64,000 nt of DNA from Candidatus Thalassarchaeaceae archaeon (GCA_029250605.1 JAQXEZ010000014.1:62001-126000), one strand, 5' to 3'. Shown: positions 9,600 through 19,349, numbered from the stretch's first letter. Numbers and translations are program-made. Notes: generated from the sequence alone by a model not told the origin.

Positions 9600-10199
9600 A
9601 TGGGAGTCGGTTGGGCGGTCTTCAGAAACTATGCTGGACACGCAAAAGAGATTCTTGGAGATGTAACAGACTACCCGCGCTTCTTCCTAATGCCTCCGTC
9701 TGCCATGGTAGAGGCCTCGGATGATGGGGGCAATGTAGTGACGCTCCTTGAGCCGGATGAGCATATTGATCATGAGGTGGAGATGGTATTCAGGCTTGGG
9801 GATGGTCTTACTCCAATCCAGATGTGCGTTGGGATTGATACAACAAATAGAACTCGTCAAACTATGGCTAAGATAGAAGGTTGGCCATGGTTAGAGGGCA
9901 AGGGTTTCAGAGGTTCCGGAGTTCTAGGGACATGGACTGATTGGGATGATGGAGAGGTGGAAATCGGCCTCTCAGTAAATGGGGAAACTAAGCAATTGGC
10001 ATCAACTGATCTAATGGTGCATTCGGTAGAAACTCTATTGTCTCATCTCAATCGCTGGTACGATCTAGAGGCAGGGGACTTTGTCTGGACTGGAACGCCA
10101 AAGGGTGTTGGCCCGATGAAGCCCGGTGACGTCATTAACGCGTGGATGAAGAACTCTGATGGAGAAACCATTAGCATACTTAATGCGGTATGCGAGTAG
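9600..10199 (+). CDS. Fumarylacetoacetate hydrolase family protein
   Basis: YPRFFLMPPSAMVEASDDGG...IDHEVEMVFRLGDGL...WTGTPKGVGPMKPGDVI. Start at MGVGWAVFRNY. Confidence 0.88.
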   Translation: MGVGWAVFRNYAGHAKEILGDVTDYPRFFLMPPSAMVEASDDGGNVVTLLEPDEHIDHEVEMVFRLGDGLTPIQMCVGIDTTNRTRQTMAKIEGWPWLEGKGFRGSGVLGTWTDWDDGEVEIGLSVNGETKQLASTDLMVHSVETLLSHLNRWYDLEAGDFVWTGTPKGVGPMKPGDVINAWMKNSDGETISILNAVCE

Positions 10200-11473
10200 T
10201 TTGGAATAGGGTAGTTAGCATGGACTCCGGAACCAGGAGAATCACAGATACTTGGCTGCTAGATGACAGTGGCGAGGTTCACAAGGGAGACTTACTGCTG
10301 CATCAAGACGGGTCTTTCTCACCCAGCAAAGGTGATGAGGACGTAGTGGAGATCATTGACGGATCGAAGCGCCTTGTGACCAGGTCCCTTCAGAACTGGC
10401 ATACGCACATGGCAATGGTGCTGAACAAGTCAATGGGAGAGGGGTTGCCTTTGATGGAATGGCTTGAGACGTCCATATTCCCGGTTGAGAAGGGACTGAC
10501 GGAGGGGTTTGTGGAAAATGGCACCAGGGCGGCCATTGCGGAGATGATTGCAACTGGGACCACGTTTGCATGTGACATGTATTATCATCCTGAGGTTGTG
10601 GGAGGGGTAGTTGCTGAGAGTGGGATTCGTGCGAAGGTCTGCGGCCCAATTACAGACTTCCCAACTCCATCATATCCGGAAGGGGCCGGACAGGCTCTGA
10701 AGAAGATTGAAAGTTTGCTGTCGGAAGGTTCTCCGGTGCCTAGTAAAATAGAGTATGGGATCGGAACTCATTCAGTATACACCTGCTCAGAGGAGACTTT
10801 GCTGAAAGCATCCGAGTTATCTCAGAAAAGTGGTTGTACACTTAGCATCCACGCGTCCGAAACTAGGGGAGAGGTTGCTGACTGTCATGCAAAACACGGA
10901 ATGTACCCGATAGAGTACTTGGACTCGATTGACTATTTCACCGAGGGGACGGTTTGCGCCCATTGTGGTTGGGTGACTAAGAAGGAAATGCGGATACTTG
11001 CTAGTCATGCCTCTCATGCAGTACACTGTCCGACAAGCAATCAGAAGCTAGCGTGCGGAGGTACCATGTCATATCCCGCAATGGTGGAAGCGGGCGTTGA
11101 TGTCAGGCTAGGCACTGATGGTGCTGCTAGCAATAACTCGTTGGACATGAGGGCGGAGGCTAAGGCGGCTAGTCTAGTACAGAGGCATGATCATTGGGAC
11201 GCTAGGATTCTCGGCCCTGAAGAGACGTGGTCCCTAGCAACCAAGGGGTCCGAGGACTGGGTTACTTGGGATCTTTCGGATATCAGAATGAGGCCATGGG
11301 GCAGAGGAGGTAGGAGGTTGTTACCAAATCTGATTTACTCTGGAGCAAGGGTTCTGGACGTGTTCGTCAATGGGGAGGCAATTCGCAGAGATGGGGTAAC
11401 TTTGACTTTGGATGAAGCAGAGGCTTCTCTGGCTCTGGAATCATCTGTTGAGGAGTATTACAGAGAGTTGTAG
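10190..11473 (+). CDS. Amidohydrolase family protein (cytosine deaminase/SsnA-like)
   Basis: QNWHTHMAM, SIHASETRGEV, VCAHCGWV, LGTDGAASNNSLDMRAEAK metal-binding motifs; start overlaps upstream stop. Confidence 0.88.
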   Translation: MRVVWNRVVSMDSGTRRITDTWLLDDSGEVHKGDLLLHQDGSFSPSKGDEDVVEIIDGSKRLVTRSLQNWHTHMAMVLNKSMGEGLPLMEWLETSIFPVEKGLTEGFVENGTRAAIAEMIATGTTFACDMYYHPEVVGGVVAESGIRAKVCGPITDFPTPSYPEGAGQALKKIESLLSEGSPVPSKIEYGIGTHSVYTCSEETLLKASELSQKSGCTLSIHASETRGEVADCHAKHGMYPIEYLDSIDYFTEGTVCAHCGWVTKKEMRILASHASHAVHCPTSNQKLACGGTMSYPAMVEAGVDVRLGTDGAASNNSLDMRAEAKAASLVQRHDHWDARILGPEETWSLATKGSEDWVTWDLSDIRMRPWGRGGRRLLPNLIYSGARVLDVFVNGEAIRRDGVTLTLDEAEASLALESSVEEYYREL

Positions 11474-11474
11474 T

Positions 11475-12614
11475 TCACGGATGGAATAGGAAAGCGGCTC
11501 CTAGCACGGCGTACGATGACAATAGCATGGCCCCCTCCAACCAGTTTGACTTCCCATCTGCAGCAATCGAATTGACGATCATCACTGCTAGGAAGGCAGA
11601 GACGGTCTCAAGCATTCCAAATTCGAAGGTCAATGGAACGTCTAACAGCCATGCTAATACAACCATTAGTGGAGCTACGAAAACTGCAATCTGGGTGGAT
11701 GAACCCATGGAAATTGCGAAGGATAGATCCATCTTGTCCTTTGCAGCCACTGAGACTGCAGTGAAGTGCTCAGCAGCATTTCCGAAGAGAGGTAGTAGGA
11801 TTACGCCGATGAAAAGATGCGGTAGTCCGATATCTTCGGCTGCTGCCTCCACTGAATGCACTAGAATCTCGGCCATCCAAGACACTAGAATCGTGGCCAC
11901 TACAAGGAGGATGACTGCATCTCTCTGAGTCATTTCTGGATCCTCGTGATGAGAGCCATCGGTGGCAAAAAGGTGCACATGGGTGCGGAACTGGAAGAAT
12001 AGAAACAGGCCGTACATCATCAGGAGAATTACAGCAGCGATATGACTCAAGTCCTGAACTCTTGAATCTCCCACTTCTCCTCCAACAGTTGAGTGGAAAA
12101 CTGTGGGTATTACTAGGACGATCATCGAGAGGAGGAGGAGCGAGCCATTCGAGCTAACTTGGTTCTCCGAATAGCTCTGCTCTGAATGATGGATACCACC
12201 CCAAACAAATGCTAGACCCATGACCAACAATAGATTTCCCAGGATACTTCCAATTAGGCTTGCTTGAACTAAGTGAACATAGAATGATTGTGCCTCTACA
12301 TCAGCTACCTTGGAGGCTTGGAGGATAAGTAGAACGGCGATGATGAGTTCTGCGGCATTGCCAAATGTCGCATTCAGAAGTCCTCCAAGTGAATCTGAAG
12401 TTCTTAGAGCGATTTCCTCAGTGGCTCTACCCATTAGGAAGGCAAGAGGCATTATGGCCACCAATGACGAGAAGAACGCCAAGGAGTAGTTTTGTTCTAC
12501 ATAATTGTAGTAGGCCGTTAATGGTATTGCAATGAGCAATATGTTCAGCTTTGTGTCTCGGGGATCCAGGGCTCTAATCCATCTTACCGACTCCGTCATA
12601 ATCGGTCGTGGCAC
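11475..12614 (-). CDS. Ca2+/H+ antiporter (CaCA/CAX family)
   Basis: Paired repeats SLGGLLNATFGNAAELIIAVLLI and GVILLPLFGNAAEHFTAVSVA with ~10 TM helices. Confidence 0.92.
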   Translation of the reverse strand: MPRPIMTESVRWIRALDPRDTKLNILLIAIPLTAYYNYVEQNYSLAFFSSLVAIMPLAFLMGRATEEIALRTSDSLGGLLNATFGNAAELIIAVLLILQASKVADVEAQSFYVHLVQASLIGSILGNLLLVMGLAFVWGGIHHSEQSYSENQVSSNGSLLLLSMIVLVIPTVFHSTVGGEVGDSRVQDLSHIAAVILLMMYGLFLFFQFRTHVHLFATDGSHHEDPEMTQRDAVILLVVATILVSWMAEILVHSVEAAAEDIGLPHLFIGVILLPLFGNAAEHFTAVSVAAKDKMDLSFAISMGSSTQIAVFVAPLMVVLAWLLDVPLTFEFGMLETVSAFLAVMIVNSIAADGKSNWLEGAMLLSSYAVLGAAFLFHP

Positions 12615-12681
12615 CAGTTTTCTAGGTCAATGTTACGCCTCGGCACGGAGCGTTCTTGTCGTCTTTGCAACACGAGATGAC

Positions 12682-13224
12682 ATGGGAGGGGCATTCAGAT
12701 TAGCAATGACTGGTTCTCCAGGTACTGGAAAGTCGACCGTTGCCTCCTTGCTTGAAGGATTCGATTATTGTATTGAAACCGTAGAGGATCTTGCCGAGGA
12801 ATTTGGATGCATAGACGAGGTTGACCCCCACGACGGAGCGAGACCGGTTGACGTAAAGAGGCTGCAAAAAGAACTGGAGTCGGCATGGGAAGAGGACCCA
12901 AGAAGGCCAACTGTCATTGATGGTCATCTCTCTCACCTGCTAGGAGTAGACTGCGTAGTCATTCTGAGATGTCGACCGGGAGAGTTGCGTGAAAGACTCA
13001 CAGAGAGAACTTACTCGAGTCAAAAAATCGACGAAAATGTCGATTGGGAGATACTTGGTGGGCCATGGACGGAGAATATTGGCGGCAAGCCGACAATCGA
13101 GTTTGATACATCGTTCGAGAGGTCGGAGTCAATAGTTGCAGCAATTCTCAAATGGGCTTCAGATGACTTCAAGCCAAGAAGTCCACTCAATCCAATTGAC
13201 TGGGTTGGTAGAGGAGAAGTCTGA
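12682..13224 (+). CDS. AK6/Fap7-like adenylate kinase
   Basis: FRLAMTGSPGTGKSTVASLLE Walker A, DGHLSHLLGVDCVVILRCRP, DENVDWEIL. Start placed at MGGAF. Confidence 0.85.
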   Translation: MGGAFRLAMTGSPGTGKSTVASLLEGFDYCIETVEDLAEEFGCIDEVDPHDGARPVDVKRLQKELESAWEEDPRRPTVIDGHLSHLLGVDCVVILRCRPGELRERLTERTYSSQKIDENVDWEILGGPWTENIGGKPTIEFDTSFERSESIVAAILKWASDDFKPRSPLNPIDWVGRGEV

Positions 13225-13225
13225 G

Positions 13226-13903
13226 ATGTTCGAGAAAATGAGGGAAAGGTGGACTAAGGCAATCACTCCCTTAGTTCATAGAATGGAAGGTGTGGACCCC
13301 AGCACCCTTACTTGGACAAGCCTCGCTCTTTCTCTGTTGGCATTCTACCTGCTTATGGCCGCGGAGAGAAATACGGAGGGTGCAATCTACATCATTGGAG
13401 GAGTCATAATTGTCCTAATTGCAGGAGTTCTGGATGGTTTAGACGGGGCTCTTGCCAGACACCAGGGAACCGATGGGCCATATGGGGACTTTCTCGACCA
13501 CACTATTGACAGGATTGTAGATGTTGGAATCCTAGTGGCAATTGGGATGAACGCGGACTTTGTGAACAATCCCAGTTCAGGGTATATCGCTGGCCTGCTA
13601 ACTCTCTTCGGTTCGTACATGGGTACGCAAGCTCAATCTGTCGGACTGGGCAGAATTTACGGTGGATTCTCGAGAGCAGATAGGATGGTGTTGACTTTGG
13701 TTGCTCTAATTGTGACAGCATGGCAGGCGCAGGGAGATGTTTCAGGGATCTCTATCGAAAATTATCACTGGTTAGCAGACTGGGCATTATTGGGGAATGA
13801 GAAGTTGAATGGAATGACGTTCGCATTGGCTATTTCTGCATGGGGAGGAGTATACACATTCCTAGTTAGGTTCGTCAAAACAAGGAATGGCTTGATCGCA
13901 TAG
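13226..13903 (+). CDS. CDP-alcohol phosphatidyltransferase (archaetidylinositol phosphate synthase-like)
   Basis: DGLDGALARHQGTDGPYGDFLDHTIDRIVD matches the D-G-x2-D-G-x2-A-R-x8-G-x3-D-x3-D motif; multiple TM helices. Confidence 0.9.
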   Translation: MFEKMRERWTKAITPLVHRMEGVDPSTLTWTSLALSLLAFYLLMAAERNTEGAIYIIGGVIIVLIAGVLDGLDGALARHQGTDGPYGDFLDHTIDRIVDVGILVAIGMNADFVNNPSSGYIAGLLTLFGSYMGTQAQSVGLGRIYGGFSRADRMVLTLVALIVTAWQAQGDVSGISIENYHWLADWALLGNEKLNGMTFALAISAWGGVYTFLVRFVKTRNGLIA

Positions 13904-13957
13904 TGGAAACTTAGAATGATGGTGAAAATCTACTTCTTTCTGGACTAGAGTGGGGCA

Positions 13958-15109
13958 ATGGTTATCCTCTATTCAACTCGCCTGAGGAATGTGAAGCACC
14001 TAATCGATAGAGTTCTAGAGCTTCAGGATGATGAGGCAGGGCCTCCGAAGATTCCTGAAATTGAAGAGGTCCCGGATCTAGAAAATCTACTGAAGTCACT
14101 TCAGCCGAAGATTAGAGTCTTCGGTTGTGGAGGATGTGGATCCAACACAGTCGCCCGATTAGAGCAAGAAGGATTGTTCGATGATGAATATGTCAAGGGG
14201 ATGGCAGTAAACACGGATGCTCAACATCTGTTGAGAGTGAATGTGGAGAACAAGGTCCTGATTGGTCGCTCCGCCCGAGGCAGGGGGGCGGGGGGCGATC
14301 CAGAGAAGGGAGAGCAGGCAGCATACGAGTCGGAAAGAGTGCTGAAAACAGAGGTAGAGGAATGCGATCTGGCATTCATCACCGCGGGTCTCGGAGGTGG
14401 CACTGGGACAGGGAGTGCGCACGTCGTCGCTAGACTCGCAAAGGCAGCCGATGCACTGACGATTGCGGTTGTTAGTTATCCCTTCGTCTCCGAAGGAGCT
14501 GTGCGCAGACAGAATGCCGAATGGGGACTAGAGAGACTAAGGGAGGTATGTGACACAGTTATCGTCCTTCCAAACGAAAGATTGCTAGAAGTTGAGGGGG
14601 TTAGGGACCTACCTCTAGATGCAGCATTCAGAGTAGCGGACGAATTGCTAATGAGGAGCATTTCGGGCGTCTCGGAGATGATTGCCAAGGAAGGAGTGGT
14701 CAATCTTGACTTCCAGGACCTACGATCGGTAATGGAGAACGGTGGTGGAGTGGCGATGATTGGCCTAGGTGAAGCGACCGTGGAGGAAGGTGCAGAGAAG
14801 GCGACCATGGAGGCTTTGCAATCACCTCTTCTTGATATCGACATCTCTGATGCAAGAGGTGCGCTGGTAAACGTAGTCGGTGGACCTGGTTTGACTCTCG
14901 GAGAGGCGGAGCAATGTGCAAAGATAATCCGAGAGAGCATCAACCCATATGCCAGGATGATTTGGGGAGTGACAACAGATGATTCGATGGGTAGCGATAT
15001 CAGGGTTCTTCTGGTTCTGACTGGAGTGAAGAGCGAACAGATTCATGGAGCAGCCCTTCACACCCAAATGAGAAATCTCAGAAACAGAACAGTAGAATTC
15101 GTAAGTTAG
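13958..15109 (+). CDS. ftsZ: Cell division protein FtsZ
   Basis: RVFGCGGCGSNTV, AVNTDAQHL, AFITAGLGGGTGTGSAHVVA tubulin signature. Confidence 0.95.
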   Translation: MVILYSTRLRNVKHLIDRVLELQDDEAGPPKIPEIEEVPDLENLLKSLQPKIRVFGCGGCGSNTVARLEQEGLFDDEYVKGMAVNTDAQHLLRVNVENKVLIGRSARGRGAGGDPEKGEQAAYESERVLKTEVEECDLAFITAGLGGGTGTGSAHVVARLAKAADALTIAVVSYPFVSEGAVRRQNAEWGLERLREVCDTVIVLPNERLLEVEGVRDLPLDAAFRVADELLMRSISGVSEMIAKEGVVNLDFQDLRSVMENGGGVAMIGLGEATVEEGAEKATMEALQSPLLDIDISDARGALVNVVGGPGLTLGEAEQCAKIIRESINPYARMIWGVTTDDSMGSDIRVLLVLTGVKSEQIHGAALHTQMRNLRNRTVEFVS

Positions 15110-15200
15110 ATTCTTTACAAAATGAAGAATGAAAATACTTTGTCTTCCCGTCGCCCTTAAATGGAATCTGTAGGTCGCCGGAATGCTTCTAGGTGTTAGC

Positions 15201-15464
15201 ATGGCGGTTGAGAATTCCAAGGTGGGTCCGATTGAAGAGCTTGCCCAGTCTTGGCAGGACGAGATTGAAGGTCGTGTAAAGGGCCTTCAGACCGGTTCCT
15301 ACGCCAGAATACTGAAGATGGCGAAGAAGCCCTCGAAGCAAGAGTTCAGGCAGACCGTGATAGTTTGTGGGATTGGGATGTTTGTGTTGGGGGCGATTGG
15401 TTTCGTCATCCTAGCCCTAATGGTCAATGTTTTCCCTCCATTCTTCAACTGGCTGGTAGGATGA
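15201..15464 (+). CDS. secE: Protein translocase subunit SecE
   Basis: Short protein with amphipathic region (MAKKPSKQEFRQTVIVCGIGMFVLGAIGFVILALM) and one TM, directly upstream of Spt5. Start at MAVEN. Confidence 0.85.
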   Translation: MAVENSKVGPIEELAQSWQDEIEGRVKGLQTGSYARILKMAKKPSKQEFRQTVIVCGIGMFVLGAIGFVILALMVNVFPPFFNWLVG

Positions 15465-15465
15465 G

Positions 15466-16341
15466 GTGGTAATAATGTCAGAATCTTATACGGTGTATAT
15501 CAGAAGCGGAGAGAAGGTCCTACTGATGCAGCGATCGGATGAGGTTGCTGACTTCCCCGGTGCATGGGATGGGATATATGGTGTCGGCGACCCCGATGAT
15601 CACGATTCTGTAGTATCAAGGATTTCGGAGTGTACAGGAATTAGTCCCGATAAGATGAGTTTTGTTCGCTCTGGGATGGCTAGGGGACTTGCATTTGGAA
15701 ATCGTCTTAATGACGTGACGCCGATACTTTTCATTACCGAGGAGACTGAAGTAAGCCCGGGTGCGTTGTACAAGAACAGCGAATGGGTTGACCCTGGGAA
15801 GATCCAGGACAAAGACTACGCCACCCCTCAACTAAAGGAGATGTATGGGGACGTTGCTTCTTACCTGTACATTCTCAAGACTTCGATCGGCCAAGAGCAA
15901 AACGTAGCAGGTGAGATCAGGGCAAGATTATCTGGAACTGGTTCTCTGAAGGACATTCAAGACAAGGTCTTCGGGGTACTCAGCCCGCATTACATGAAGG
16001 GTTTCATCTTCATCGAGGCTACTGCGATGCATCATGTCCAGAAGTTGATCGGGCGTGTTGGAGTAGGAGTGACTCCCCTAAAGAACTGCAGCAAGGTGTT
16101 AGGAGGAGAGGCGCCTCTAGAGGACGTGCTTCCATACCTAGAGCCGAAGGCGGCCACCTCTGGAATCGAGGAGGGTTGCATAGTCGAGATCTCAGGAGGC
16201 GCGTTCAGGGGACAAGCAGCACGGGTAACCAGAGTTGCCGAGACAAAGGAAGAGGTCACTGTCGAGTTGTTCGAAGCCGCCGTACCGGTTGCGCTCACTG
16301 TTAGGGCCGACCAAGTGAGAGTCACTCAGAGAGTGGAGTGA
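15466..16341 (+). CDS. spt5: Transcription elongation factor Spt5 (NusG NGN+KOW) with N-terminal Nudix-like domain
   Basis: NGN: LYILKTSIGQEQNVAGEI...PHYMKGFIFIEA; KOW: EEGCIVEISGGAFRGQAARVTRV; N-terminal VYIRSGEKVLLMQRSDEVADFPGAWDGIYGVGD...SRISECTGI resembles Nudix. Confidence 0.88.
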   Translation: MVIMSESYTVYIRSGEKVLLMQRSDEVADFPGAWDGIYGVGDPDDHDSVVSRISECTGISPDKMSFVRSGMARGLAFGNRLNDVTPILFITEETEVSPGALYKNSEWVDPGKIQDKDYATPQLKEMYGDVASYLYILKTSIGQEQNVAGEIRARLSGTGSLKDIQDKVFGVLSPHYMKGFIFIEATAMHHVQKLIGRVGVGVTPLKNCSKVLGGEAPLEDVLPYLEPKAATSGIEEGCIVEISGGAFRGQAARVTRVAETKEEVTVELFEAAVPVALTVRADQVRVTQRVE

Positions 16342-16424
16342 CCCGAGAAGTGTCTTTTTTCGGTTTACATCATTATCAAATAGGGAGAGCAGGTCGGCGA
16401 GTTCCGCGATAAGAGGTCATTTTC

Positions 16425-16703
16425 ATGTCAGCACGGAATGAAACCCCCCACAAAGTCATTCAAGCACTGGGGAAGAAGAAGTGCAACGGGTCATGGGAAG
16501 AGTCTGTGGAGAACCTGACAATGGATCAGGTCAAGGAGTTAGCAGAGAGTCAGAAGGACCGTCTGACTGGGAAGTCAATTTACGCACGCTGCAGAGAAGT
16601 TATGGGGACATGTGTTTCTATGCGGGTTAGAGTAGAAGGAATGGAGCCTAAGGTGGCTCTTAACGCAATGAGCGAGGGGGAGTTTAGCGAGCATTTCAGC
16701 TAG
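16425..16703 (+). CDS. rpl11: 50S ribosomal protein L11, C-terminal domain only
   Basis: TPHKVIQALGKKKCNGSWEESVENLTMDQVKELAESQKDRL...CREVMGTCVSMRVRVEGMEPK matches the L11 C-terminal rRNA-binding domain; located before L1. No N-terminal domain. Confidence 0.85.
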   Translation: MSARNETPHKVIQALGKKKCNGSWEESVENLTMDQVKELAESQKDRLTGKSIYARCREVMGTCVSMRVRVEGMEPKVALNAMSEGEFSEHFS

Positions 16704-16759
16704 ATTCGCCACGAATTGCGGGAGAGGCATGAGCCTCGCGAACCGCAGAGGTGGGAAAA

Positions 16760-17404
16760 ATGAGAGAAAATCTGCAAACTGCGATTCAACAGGCAATAGA
16801 GGGGGCTCCGGAGAGGGGCTTCGTCGAATCCATCGAGATTTCTTTCACAATCAAGGATGTTGACCTGAAAGTTCCGACAAATAGAATTCAGGAAGAGGTC
16901 AGGCTTCCCTCTGGCAGGGGGAAGCCAGTCAAGATAGCCATGTTCGCTGGAGGTGAGATGGCTGCCAAGGCTAAGGCAGGTGGTCTCGAAGTAATTGATC
17001 CATCTACGATTGAGGATTTGGGAGGGGATCGCCAAAAAGCTAGGAAGATGGCCAAGAATTACGATTTCTTCCTCTCAGAGATTCCACATATGGGGACGGT
17101 GGGTAGATTCCTGGGTGGCGTATTGGGACCAAGGGGGAAGATGCCTCGACCAGTCCCTCCAACTCTGGATCCTTCTGCTCTCGCGACAGGACTCAAGGAC
17201 ACAGCAATTGTCCGTTCTAGAGACAGGGTGACATTCCACACAGCATTGGGCTCGAGAGAGCAGGGTATCGACGACTTGACCGCCAACGCAGTAGCCATTT
17301 GGGACAGGGTCATCGGGAAGCTTGAGAGGGGGTCCGGGAACATTCGATCTTGCTTTGTCAAGACATCCATGGGGCCTTCCATTAGAGTCGAGGTGATCTT
17401 GTGA
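16760..17404 (+). CDS. rpl1: 50S ribosomal protein L1
   Basis: FLGGVLGPRGKMPRPVPP signature; operon position. GTG at 16751 is an alternative start. Confidence 0.95.
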   Translation: MRENLQTAIQQAIEGAPERGFVESIEISFTIKDVDLKVPTNRIQEEVRLPSGRGKPVKIAMFAGGEMAAKAKAGGLEVIDPSTIEDLGGDRQKARKMAKNYDFFLSEIPHMGTVGRFLGGVLGPRGKMPRPVPPTLDPSALATGLKDTAIVRSRDRVTFHTALGSREQGIDDLTANAVAIWDRVIGKLERGSGNIRSCFVKTSMGPSIRVEVIL

Positions 17405-18414
17405 TTCCAAAGGTAGCAGGATGGAAGAAAGATCGCGTGTCAGAGTTGACGGAGGTTTTCAGCAGAGAAGGGGTAGTAGCTGTCGTCGATGTCTCTGGCG
17501 TTCCTGCCACCAACATGATCGACATGAGGAACACATTGAGGAAGAGAATGAGCATCAGAATGGCCAAGAAGTCATTGGTGAAGATTGCTTGGTCCGAGGC
17601 TGGTAGACCAGAGAGCGAGATAGAAGCACTTCTGGAAGGGGCACATCAACCTTGTATTGTTCACAGTGACTCTATGAATGCGTTCGAGATCTTCGGGGAA
17701 CTGGAGAAGACACGTCAAGGCCGAGCAGCAAAAGCGGGTGAAAAATTCCCGAACGAAGTTACAATTCCTGCTGGACCAACAGAATTCGGACCCGGACCAA
17801 TCGTAGGGGAGTTCAACGCGGTAGGAATTCCTGCTAAGATTGACAAGGGGAAAGTCGCGATCCAGAAGGATACCACCTTCTCTGAAGGAGACGAGATTTC
17901 TGCGGATCTGGGGATCATGCTAGCAAAGCTAGGGATCAACCCAATTGAGATTGGTCTAATACTGATAGGGGCAATTGAAGAGGGGCATCTTTTCCAGTCG
18001 TCTGATCTTGATCTTGATACGGACGGTTTGAGGAACGACATAGTGAGTGCAACTTCAGGTGCTTTCAATCTGGCTTGCAACGTTAGGTGGTTCTCCTCCA
18101 TTACCACTCCAACTCTTATTTCCAAGGCTTCTTCGGAGGCTCTTTCGGTTGCCTTGGAGGCTGGGATCGTCAACGAATCGACCGCAGCAGCCATACTATC
18201 ACAAGCACGCGCGCGTGCTCTGTCCCTAGCTGGACAATTAGATTCCTCAGCTCTTGATGAAGAGATACGGGCTGCTCTAGGAGCAGCATCTCAGAGTGCT
18301 GAAGTCGCCCCCTCCGAGGCGACAGATTCGGGAGAGGCCGACGAAGCCGAAGCCGAAGAGGAAGAGGAGGAAGGGGATGCAGGGTTCGATGGACTCGGCG
18401 ATCTCTTCGGATGA
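17401..18414 (+). CDS. rpl10: 50S ribosomal protein L10 (P0)
   Basis: Archaeal L10 length, acidic tail EEEEEGDAGFDGLGDLFG; overlaps L1 stop (GTGA). Confidence 0.95.
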   Translation: MIPKVAGWKKDRVSELTEVFSREGVVAVVDVSGVPATNMIDMRNTLRKRMSIRMAKKSLVKIAWSEAGRPESEIEALLEGAHQPCIVHSDSMNAFEIFGELEKTRQGRAAKAGEKFPNEVTIPAGPTEFGPGPIVGEFNAVGIPAKIDKGKVAIQKDTTFSEGDEISADLGIMLAKLGINPIEIGLILIGAIEEGHLFQSSDLDLDTDGLRNDIVSATSGAFNLACNVRWFSSITTPTLISKASSEALSVALEAGIVNESTAAAILSQARARALSLAGQLDSSALDEEIRAALGAASQSAEVAPSEATDSGEADEAEAEEEEEEGDAGFDGLGDLFG

Positions 18415-18431
18415 AAAAAAAGGTGAATGAA

Positions 18432-18746
18432 ATGGAATATGTATATGCTGCAATGTTGTTGCATTCTGCAGAAAAGGACATCGATGACAAGGCCATCAGC
18501 TCAGTGCTGAAGGCTGCTGGAGTCGAGGCTGATGGGGCCCGAGTAAAGGCCCTAGTCGCCTCATTAGGCTCCGTCGACATCGGTGAGGCCATGGCGACCG
18601 CGGTCGCCGCCCCAGTAGCTTCGGCTGCTCCTTCTGCTTCTTCCGGTGGAGCTGCCGCAGAGGCTGCTCCAGCCCAGGAAGAGGCTGTTGAGGAGCCCGA
18701 GGAAGAGGCGGGCGGCTTCGAAGGTCTTGGCTCCCTATTCGGCTGA
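18432..18746 (+). CDS. rpl12: 50S ribosomal protein L12 (P1)
   Basis: MEYVYAAMLLHSAEKDIDDKAISSVLKAAGVEADGARVKALVASL and tail GGFEGLGSLFG. Confidence 0.95.
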   Translation: MEYVYAAMLLHSAEKDIDDKAISSVLKAAGVEADGARVKALVASLGSVDIGEAMATAVAAPVASAAPSASSGGAAAEAAPAQEEAVEEPEEEAGGFEGLGSLFG

Positions 18747-19279
18747 TGCAAAGATTGGAACGAATGAAGCAAGCCGCTATGGGCGAGGGCCTCGAGGGTG
18801 GTCTGAGACGAATGGAGCGGACGCTTGAGATTCCAGTAAGCATAGTGCCCACTGAAGCAATCAGAGCCATGCGGATAATCGGCGAAAGTCGAGGATGGGA
18901 GATGGGTCGCTTTGAGGAGACCACGTTGGTCCAGAGATGGGCGATAATCGTACCAATCGCAAAACGGGCTAGGATACTCGGACTGAAGGTCTCGTCCGGA
19001 GAGGCCGAGGGTCTTGCCATTCGGACTTGGAGTTATGTGCCTGGTTCTTCCGGAAGGATGTCTTTTGTCACCTTCAGGATACCAGAGTTGTTTGATGGTG
19101 AGAAGTGGGAGGAGTTTTTGCTCGAATGGTCTAGGATGCTTCCCAGATGCCCTTGGAAGTGGACCTTCATGGAGAGATCGGTTATTGGCTACCTTCTTCC
19201 TGAATTCAGAAATTCGCGGAAGTTGTTCTCCAAGGAAGGGTTGGACATAGGTAGTTGGGAAAGTTCACAGGATAACTGA
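18746..19279 (+). CDS. Hypothetical protein translationally coupled to L12
   Basis: 177-aa ORF whose ATG overlaps the L12 stop (TGATG). No family recognised. Confidence 0.65.
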   Translation: MQRLERMKQAAMGEGLEGGLRRMERTLEIPVSIVPTEAIRAMRIIGESRGWEMGRFEETTLVQRWAIIVPIAKRARILGLKVSSGEAEGLAIRTWSYVPGSSGRMSFVTFRIPELFDGEKWEEFLLEWSRMLPRCPWKWTFMERSVIGYLLPEFRNSRKLFSKEGLDIGSWESSQDN

Positions 19280-19349
19280 TTGCAGATTATAGAGTACAGA
19301 TAGGGAGAGCATTTGAAATGGTGCTCTGAGAGCGAAGGGTGAAACGGCC

